Part shown: piece after piece, positions 7,311 to 11,748 of the stretch
Layout: the number at the start of each line of letters is the position of its first letter
Numbering within the stretch: the first letter of the stretch is position 1
Assembly: GCA_023251595.1 (NCBI GenBank)
Contig: JAHEYM010000081.1
Location: forward strand, 1 to 11,748
Origin: Bacteroidota bacterium
GTDB lineage: Bacteria; Bacteroidota; Bacteroidia; AKYH767-A; JABDAW01
DNA length: 11,748 nucleotides
Direction of reading: 5' to 3'
Translations under genes and position numbers: made by a program
The notes under the pieces: model-generated
Databases searched by the model: none
What the model was told of the DNA's origin: nothing
Seen by the model: the letters and a program-made list of their open reading frames with translations, nothing else

Positions 7311-8198
7311 TTAATTGCAAAACATCGGTGCTACTGACACCTCTTTTGTTTCGGGAGAATATTTGTAAAAACCAATGCCGCTCTTTGCTCCGAGATGTCC
7401 GGCAAGAACCATGTTTACTAAAAGCGGACAAGGTGCATATTTCGGATTTCCTAATCCGTCGTGAAGCACTTTCATAATTGCAAGACAAACATCAAGTCCG
7501 ATGAAATCAGCGAGTTGCAGTGGTCCCATCGGGTGCGACATACCAAGTCTCATGATGGAATCTATTTCTTCAACTCCCGCAACACCTTCATGCAAAGAGA
7601 TAATTGCTTCGTTGATCATCGGCATCAGAATACGGTTCGCAATGAATCCGGGATAATCATTGACTGCCACAGGAATCTTCTCAAGTTTTCGCGAAAGTTC
7701 TGTAACCCTATCTGCCGTTTCGTCGCTTGTTGAGTAACCACGAATAATTTCCACCAGCTTCATCACCGGGACAGGATTCATGAAATGCATACCAATTACC
7801 TTATCGGGTCTTTTTGTGACCCCGCCAATTTTGGTGATGGAGATTGAGGAAGTATTCGATGCGAGTATAGTGGAAGCGTCGCAAATAATATCGAGTTCGC
7901 GGAAAATGTTCAGCTTTATTTCCACTTGTTCCGTCGCAGCTTCAACTACTAACATACATCCTGAAACACCTTCTTTTAAGTTGTTGTATGGGTGAATATT
8001 TCCCATGACCTTGGTTTTAGCCTCTTCCGTCAGTTTTCCTTTTGCTATCTGACGGTCAATGTTTTTGGTGATGGTTTTGATCGCTTTCTCCAACTGTATT
8101 TGAGATACATCGATGAGCGATACTTCAAACCCAAATTGTGCGAACACATGTGCAATCCCATTTCCCATGGTTCCTGCACCGATAACTGCGATTTTCAT
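7311..8198 (-). CDS. hbd: 3-hydroxybutyryl-CoA dehydrogenase family protein
   Basis: NAD(P)-dependent oxidoreductase interconverting 3-hydroxyacyl-CoA (typically 3-hydroxybutyryl-CoA) and the 3-oxoacyl-CoA, in fatty-acid or butyrate-type metabolism in the cytoplasm. The 295 residues open with a Rossmann fold, G7-A-G-T-M-G12. The active site shows S117/S118 in N-T-S-S-I, H138 in G-M-H-F-M-N-P, E150 in K-L-V-E-I-I, and N188 in A-N-R-I, the usual Ser/His/Glu/Asn set. The C-terminal domain begins around 185 and contains G219-M-S-H-P-M-G-P-L-Q-L-A-D-F-I-G-L-D. The length is that of a stand-alone dehydrogenase, with no hydratase fusion. It is flanked by spacers on both sides and looks monocistronic. 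No thiolase or crotonase gene is nearby, so the exact chain-length role is inferred. Confidence 0.93.
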   Translation of the reverse strand: MKIAVIGAGTMGNGIAHVFAQFGFEVSLIDVSQIQLEKAIKTITKNIDRQIAKGKLTEEAKTKVMGNIHPYNNLKEGVSGCMLVVEAATEQVEIKLNIFRELDIICDASTILASNTSSISITKIGGVTKRPDKVIGMHFMNPVPVMKLVEIIRGYSTSDETADRVTELSRKLEKIPVAVNDYPGFIANRILMPMINEAIISLHEGVAGVEEIDSIMRLGMSHPMGPLQLADFIGLDVCLAIMKVLHDGLGNPKYAPCPLLVNMVLAGHLGAKSGIGFYKYSPETKEVSVAPMFCN

Positions 8199-8202
8199 TG
8201 TT

Positions 8203-8240
8203 AGTTTATAAGTTGATGAGTTTATAAGTTTATAAGTTGA
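8203..8240. repeat. Short tandem repeat of TTTATAAG type upstream of hbd
   Basis: Starting 5 bases upstream of the hbd start codon, the octamer TTTATAAG occurs at 8205-8212, 8221-8228 and 8229-8236. The segment AGTTTATAAGTTGATG is followed by AGTTTATAAG again. The repeat occupies the expected leader and possibly the core promoter of hbd, so no clean promoter box could be called there. A change in copy number would alter the spacing upstream of hbd. Confidence 0.8.
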
Positions 8241-8261
8241 AAGGTTTCCAATATACTATTT

Positions 8262-8324
8262 ATAATTCATAATTCATAATTCATAATTCAGAACTCATCA
8301 CTCATCACTCATCACTCATAACTC
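8262..8324. repeat. Nine-unit heptamer tandem array
   Basis: Nine consecutive 7-base units run in unbroken register: ATAATTC four times (8262-8289), AGAACTC once, ATCACTC three times (8297-8317), and ATAACTC once (8318-8324). All but AGAACTC fit AT[AC]A[CT]TC. The last unit overlaps the stop codon of the glycosyltransferase gene (TCA at 8323-8325, read as TGA on the minus strand), so the array forms the immediate 3' untranslated sequence of that gene. It is not a hairpin and not coding. Confidence 0.9.
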
Positions 8325-9738
8325 ACTTCCCTCTTCCCTGAACCACGGTTACTAATGTATAAAACAATATTTTCAGATCAAGGGCGAGCGACATATTTTC
8401 TATATATATGATATCATATTTTAATCGTGCTACCATCTGATCAACATTTTCGGCATAACCGAATTTTACCTGACCCCAGGAAGTAATTCCGGGTTTTACT
8501 TTATGAAGATGACGGTAGTGTGGTGCTACTTTCATGATCTGATCGATAAAAAACTGTCTTTCGGGTCGCGGACCAACGATCGACATTTCCCCAATCAGTA
8601 CATTATAAAATTGCGGTAATTCATCTAATCTGTATCTCCGTAAAAAACGACCGATCGGCGTTACCCGCGAATCGTTTTCACTCGATAATAATGGTTGTCC
8701 TTTTTCCGAACCGGGCAGCATTGACCTGAATTTATAAATGTCAAATGGTTTTCCATGGAGTCCGATACGGTGGTGACTGTAAAACATAGGTCCATGTGAA
8801 GTCATCTTCACCAAAATTCCAATAATTAAAAATAATGGAAAAAATGTAACTAAAACGGAAAAAGAAAATATTATATCAAATAATCTTTTCATCGATTTTT
8901 GCCATGCGGGCATCAGCGATGAATTAATTTCTATGAGAGGTGCTCCGTAAATCGCACTCATCTTCACTGATCCCGACAGAATATCGTACATGTCAGGAAT
9001 TATTTTTATGATGACTTCCGAATCTTCCAATTCATTTATAATATTCGATAACTTTCCGTGTTCGGACGATTCCAACGCGAGAATTACTTCTTCCACTTTA
9101 TACGATTGGATAACATAATCAAGCCTGCTGATATCTCCCAGATGGGATAGTTTTCCATTCAACATGTGATTGTACATCGTATCGACATGCAAATAACCTA
9201 CGAATTTATTTCCCTGAGAAATGCGTTGATTTTCCATCTCCGTATAAAGATTTAACGCATTCTGATCGCTGCCCACGAGTAATGTATTAAATCCTAATTT
9301 TCGCGTCTGAATAAGGTGCGATATCCTTGAAGAAAGTACCAGACGTGTAAATGCAGTAAGACTGAATTGCAAGCCGAATAAAACAAAAACCGTGTGATAA
9401 TAAGTTTTATAATTTATGACTATATCGTCGAGAAGCAAAGAAAAGAAAATCACTAAAACTCCCACAATACAAATATATAATGTCTGGCCTAACTCACGTA
9501 ACCGTGATTTGCGAAAGACTTCAGTGTACGTACCGGTTATAGCGTAAAGTATTATCCAGAGGAGTGGAATAAAAACCAGCCCGAGATAGAATTTACTGTC
9601 GCCGATAAAGTCGGCAGGAACACCGTATATTTTTTGCTCAATATATATTTTACGGTAGATATAGAATAGTCCCCATGCAGTAAACGCAGCTAACCAGTCA
9701 AAGAAAATATATTTAAGCGTTTGTTTGGTCTTATTCAT
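8323..9738 (-). CDS. Polyprenyl-phosphate sugar phosphotransferase (WcaJ/WbaP-like)
   Basis: Membrane enzyme expected to transfer a sugar-1-phosphate from a nucleotide sugar to undecaprenyl phosphate, the first step of an exopolysaccharide or O-antigen unit. With the ATG at 9738 it has 471 residues. Four N-terminal hydrophobic segments lie at about 8-28, 50-69, 86-104 and 113-131. A Rossmann-like CoA_binding_3 region begins near 150 (TLLVGSDQNA). The catalytic bacterial sugar transferase domain runs from about 282 to the end: K-R-L-F-D-I-I, a hydrophobic segment (286-311), K336-F-R-S-M, the acidic pair D372-E373 in D-E-L-P-Q-F-Y-N, S-I-V-G-P-R-P-E, and V414-K-P-G-I-T-S-W-G-Q. The frame also opens with GTG three bases earlier, but AAGG spaced 7 bases from the ATG favours the ATG. 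It is the last gene of a three-gene cluster; the sugar cannot be deduced. Confidence 0.92.
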   Translation of the reverse strand: MNKTKQTLKYIFFDWLAAFTAWGLFYIYRKIYIEQKIYGVPADFIGDSKFYLGLVFIPLLWIILYAITGTYTEVFRKSRLRELGQTLYICIVGVLVIFFSLLLDDIVINYKTYYHTVFVLFGLQFSLTAFTRLVLSSRISHLIQTRKLGFNTLLVGSDQNALNLYTEMENQRISQGNKFVGYLHVDTMYNHMLNGKLSHLGDISRLDYVIQSYKVEEVILALESSEHGKLSNIINELEDSEVIIKIIPDMYDILSGSVKMSAIYGAPLIEINSSLMPAWQKSMKRLFDIIFSFSVLVTFFPLFLIIGILVKMTSHGPMFYSHHRIGLHGKPFDIYKFRSMLPGSEKGQPLLSSENDSRVTPIGRFLRRYRLDELPQFYNVLIGEMSIVGPRPERQFFIDQIMKVAPHYRHLHKVKPGITSWGQVKFGYAENVDQMVARLKYDIIYIENMSLALDLKILFYTLVTVVQGRGK

Positions 9739-9750
9739 CACGCATCCTTT

Positions 9751-10614
9751 TTAGGGATGTATAAGTTTAATATTATCTATATATAGTTTTGCCGTGTCCA
9801 GTCCTTCTGCTTTTTCCATCGCGAAGAAGATTCGATTGTTTATTGTATTGGTATATGTACTGACAGCATCCGTAATATTTATGTATATTTTTTTCCATTC
9901 ACCGGCAGTCGGATTAATATTCAGCACGGTATCCACCTGATCGCCGGTTGTCGTATATGCAATAATCCCGGTTCGGAACGTATTATTCGATTTATAATTT
10001 AATTCCAGAAACACCTGCGTGCCACCTCTTGGAAGAACCCATTGATTGTAGGATTGTCCATAGAATGCTGTATGACCTGCATCAAGATCGACTTCACCCG
10101 AAGCATTTCCTTCAAATACTTCTGTGCCGCTTCGCTTCATCGAAACTGAACTACCATTAATGGAGTCGATCGTAAAACCCGGATCTTCAAAATCTTCTAT
10201 CCACTCGAAAGTAATTCCGGGAAAATACTGCACCATTGGATTGATCTTCACATCCTTCTTCTCATCGATTGTAAGAGATGTCTCGTAGAATTTATAAAAT
10301 GGATAGGCACTTCTGGTAGCCGCGATTCCATCCACCATAATTCCCCCACGAACAGATACTTTATGTGCCCCGGTTTTTAGAATTGGAAAACTCGTTGGCA
10401 ATTCGTATACACCGGCTAATTCATCATCCACGTAAACCCAGGCATCCGTTATTCTTTTTGAAGCGGATCCCTGCGTAAGATAATCAGTAGAAAGGGAAAT
10501 TGAGTCTATTTCTATATATCCGGGAATTGGCTGAACGGGCTCAATTAAATTGCATGCCGCACAAAATCCGAAGAGGAGTCCCGAAATAAATAGTTTAATA
10601 GATATGGATTTCAT
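9751..10614 (-). CDS. Putative lipoprotein of unknown function in polysaccharide cluster
   Basis: 287 residues from the ATG at 10614; the frame also contains a TTG one codon earlier, which I do not favour. The N-terminus is K-S-I-S-I-K, a hydrophobic stretch, then F-C-A-A-C, with C21 the likely lipidation site (a Cys at -3 is unusual for a lipobox). Residues about 33-120 look like a beta-rich PEGA-type surface domain: TDYLTQGS, I-T-D-A-W-V-Y-V-D, G-V-Y-E-L-P, then T-G-A-H-K-V-S-V-R-G-G-I. Residues about 135-287 (W138-I-E-D-F-E-D to the final Y-I-D-N-I-K-L) resemble a carbohydrate-binding-module jelly roll, but I cannot name the family. It lies 13 bases after the oxidoreductase gene and 12 bases before the glycosyltransferase, so it probably serves the same polysaccharide at the envelope. 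The function is not known. Confidence 0.85.
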   Translation of the reverse strand: MKSISIKLFISGLLFGFCAACNLIEPVQPIPGYIEIDSISLSTDYLTQGSASKRITDAWVYVDDELAGVYELPTSFPILKTGAHKVSVRGGIMVDGIAATRSAYPFYKFYETSLTIDEKKDVKINPMVQYFPGITFEWIEDFEDPGFTIDSINGSSVSMKRSGTEVFEGNASGEVDLDAGHTAFYGQSYNQWVLPRGGTQVFLELNYKSNNTFRTGIIAYTTTGDQVDTVLNINPTAGEWKKIYINITDAVSTYTNTINNRIFFAMEKAEGLDTAKLYIDNIKLIHP

Positions 10615-10627
10615 CAAGTTAAAAAAG

Positions 10628-11614
10628 TCAATTATCCATTAATGAGACGGGTTTGAATTTCTCTATTATCTGGTTTGTAATTTTAATTGCGTCGTACGCA
10701 TCTTCAATGGTTACAGGTGTTGCTGTGTCCTTAAGGATGGCTTCACCAAAAAATTTAAGTTCTGTCTGAATTGCATTGTTTGGAATAATTACCGGTTCGG
10801 TGAAATTCAAAAACTTTGAGCTTTGTCGTTGTTCAAGTTCGTCGATAAACGAAGGAAGTTCGGAATTATTGGGGGAGTGGAGGAGTTTTATTACTGAGGT
10901 TTTCTTTTCAAGAAAATCGATAGTTATATAGGCGTCTTTTTGAAAAAAACGAGCTACTCTCCTGTTAGAAAGCGCGATCCGGCTGGCAGTAAGATTCGCA
11001 ACGCAACTATTGTCGAATTCGATACGGGCATTGACCAGATCGACCGTGTCACTAATGATTGAAACACCATTTGCCCATACTTTTTTAACCGGTGATTTCA
11101 CCATACTAAGTATAATATCTATATCGTGAATCATGAGGTCGTGTACAACAGAAACATCTCGTCCACGAACACCGGGCGTGGAGAGTCTATGAACTTCTAT
11201 AAAAAGCGGATGACGGATGAAGGGTTGAGCGGCAATAAATGCCGGATTGAAACGCTCGACATGTCCGACCTGAACCTTCACATGTGCTTCAGAAGCCAGT
11301 GCCACGATGTCTTTTGCTTCCTCTGTTGAACACGTCACAGGTTTCTCGATGAAAATATGTTTAGATTTTCGTAACGCCTGTGCCGCGTAATTGTGATGCG
11401 AAACTGCAGGAGTAACAATATCAATTACATCAGCAGCTTCAAGAAGTTCATCAAACGAACTATAATGCCTTAGATTGAACGCTGTCTCAGCTACCCGCAT
11501 CCGATCTTCATTCGTATCGAAGACACCGACAATTTCAAAAAGATCGATCTCTTTCAGAAGTCTGAGATGAATTTTACCCAAATGGCCAACTCCCACGACC
11601 CCAATTTTCAGCAT
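10628..11614 (-). CDS. Gfo/Idh/MocA family oxidoreductase (sugar-nucleotide dehydrogenase-like)
   Basis: NAD(P)-dependent dehydrogenase of 328 residues. The Rossmann loop is G6-V-V-G-V-G-H-L-G13. The family signature E90-K-P-V follows I-F-I, with its conserved lysine K91. The stretch V116-G-H-V-E-R-F-N-P124 and D159-L-M-I-H-D-I-D166, with H163 as probable catalytic base, resemble the WlbA/GnnA group that oxidises the 3-position of UDP-GlcNAc-type sugars; that substrate is inference. No signal peptide is seen, so it is cytoplasmic. The ATG is preceded by AAAGG. It begins the cluster with the lipoprotein and glycosyltransferase genes, which supports a role in making a modified sugar for envelope polysaccharide. 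No partner aminotransferase or acetyltransferase lies in the window. Confidence 0.9.
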   Translation of the reverse strand: MLKIGVVGVGHLGKIHLRLLKEIDLFEIVGVFDTNEDRMRVAETAFNLRHYSSFDELLEAADVIDIVTPAVSHHNYAAQALRKSKHIFIEKPVTCSTEEAKDIVALASEAHVKVQVGHVERFNPAFIAAQPFIRHPLFIEVHRLSTPGVRGRDVSVVHDLMIHDIDIILSMVKSPVKKVWANGVSIISDTVDLVNARIEFDNSCVANLTASRIALSNRRVARFFQKDAYITIDFLEKKTSVIKLLHSPNNSELPSFIDELEQRQSSKFLNFTEPVIIPNNAIQTELKFFGEAILKDTATPVTIEDAYDAIKITNQIIEKFKPVSLMDN

Positions 11615-11628
11615 CCTTTAATTTTTTG

Positions 11629-11636
11629 CAAAAATA
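11629..11636 (-). promoter_or_regulatory. -7 promoter box (TATTTTTG) for the oxidoreductase cluster
   Basis: On the minus strand TATTTTTG fits the Bacteroidota TAnnTTTG consensus exactly and ends 14 bases before the ATG at 11614, which would give a very short leader. No TTTG -33 box is visible at normal spacing. It directly abuts a TTTG on the plus strand that could serve the divergent gene. Confidence 0.45.
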
Positions 11637-11651
11637 GGTTTTTTATCTGTG

Positions 11652-11659
11652 TATCTTCG
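11652..11659 (+). promoter_or_regulatory. -7-like promoter box (TATCTTCG) for the divergent pcm-like gene
   Basis: TATCTTCG matches TAnnTTTG except for one base and lies 29 bases before the TTG start at 11689. A TTTG at 11625-11628 could be its -33 element, although the 23-base spacer is longer than usual. Position in a divergent intergenic region supports it; the match is imperfect. Confidence 0.4.
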
Positions 11660-11688
11660 CACCCCGTTAGCATAAACCCCGAGAGACT

Positions 11689-11748
11689 TTGGAGAAGCAG
11701 GATACATTCAAGCATAAAGGATTACGTAAAAATCTTGTGGCAGAACTC
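11689..11748 (+). CDS. pcm: Protein-L-isoaspartate O-methyltransferase, N-terminal fragment (probable)
   Basis: Only the first 20 codons lie in the window, and the gene runs off the right edge. From the TTG the peptide is M-E-K-Q-D-T-F-K-H-K-G-L-R-K-N-L-V-A-E-L. The D-T-F-K-H-K-G-L-R-K...L block is what I remember at the N-terminus of Bacteroidota protein-L-isoaspartate methyltransferases, enzymes that repair damaged aspartyl residues using S-adenosylmethionine. The methyltransferase motifs lie outside the window, so this depends on a short match. An in-frame TAG at 11668-11670 and the lack of ATG or GTG between it and 11689 leave TTG as the only conventional start. It is the only gene here on the plus strand and diverges from the oxidoreductase cluster. 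Confidence 0.65.
   Translation, partial: MEKQDTFKHKGLRKNLVAEL

Noticed and set aside
7303..7488. Minus-strand 61-codon open frame overlapping the 3' end of hbd
   Set aside because: It is out of frame within the conserved hbd C-terminal domain, with an arginine/serine-rich composition typical of a shadow frame.
8203..8324. Repeat-rich spacer as a CRISPR array
   Set aside because: The units are 7-8 bases long and directly abutting, without unique spacers.
9739..9741. GTG as the start codon of the glycosylphosphotransferase gene
   Set aside because: The adjacent ATG is better spaced (7 bases) from the AAGG ribosome-site-like string.
10615..10617. TTG as the start codon of the lipoprotein gene
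   Set aside because: An ATG follows immediately and adds nothing extra upstream; ATG is the more likely initiator.
23..11748. A mobile island or defence system
   Set aside because: No integrase, transposase, toxin-antitoxin pair, nuclease or phage gene is visible; the genes are core-type metabolism, partitioning, secretion and envelope functions.

Overview
The window looks like chromosomal DNA of a member of the Bacteroidota, probably from the Chitinophagales/Sphingobacteriales side; it is not an obvious mobile island. The pointers are AT-rich coding sequence, mostly weak or absent Shine-Dalgarno sites, promoter boxes of the Bacteroidota TAnnTTTG type, and a gene order (parA, parB, DUF5683 gene, dapB, lepB, lepB, wbqC-like) that I recall as typical of this phylum. 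All complete genes lie on the minus strand. Only one partial gene, at the right edge, is on the plus strand.

Read in the direction of transcription (right to left), the first block (11614-8323) is a three-gene envelope-polysaccharide cluster. It holds a Gfo/Idh/MocA-type sugar dehydrogenase, a lipoprotein of unknown function and a polyprenyl-phosphate glycosylphosphotransferase, with gaps of about 10 bases. A divergent promoter region separates it from the start of a probable pcm gene. Next comes a 124-base spacer built almost entirely of short tandem repeats, then hbd, a 3-hydroxybutyryl-CoA dehydrogenase.

After a 123-base spacer with a clear Bacteroidota promoter box, the second block (7187-23) contains a UPF0173 metal-dependent hydrolase, a 28-base perfect palindrome, then parA, parB, a DUF5683 membrane protein gene, dapB, two tandem type I signal peptidase genes and a WbqC-like gene. 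From parA onward the genes overlap or sit about 6 bases apart, except a gap of about 43 bases before the DUF5683 gene. This suggests one operon joining chromosome partitioning, a diaminopimelate/lysine (peptidoglycan precursor) step and protein export.

I found no defence system, integrase, CRISPR array, tRNA or rRNA. The unusual elements are the palindrome next to parA, the unbroken heptamer array at the 3' end of the glycosyltransferase gene, the diverged tandem signal peptidases, and the uncharacterised lipoprotein between two sugar-pathway enzymes. No stretch over 300 bases lacks a gene.
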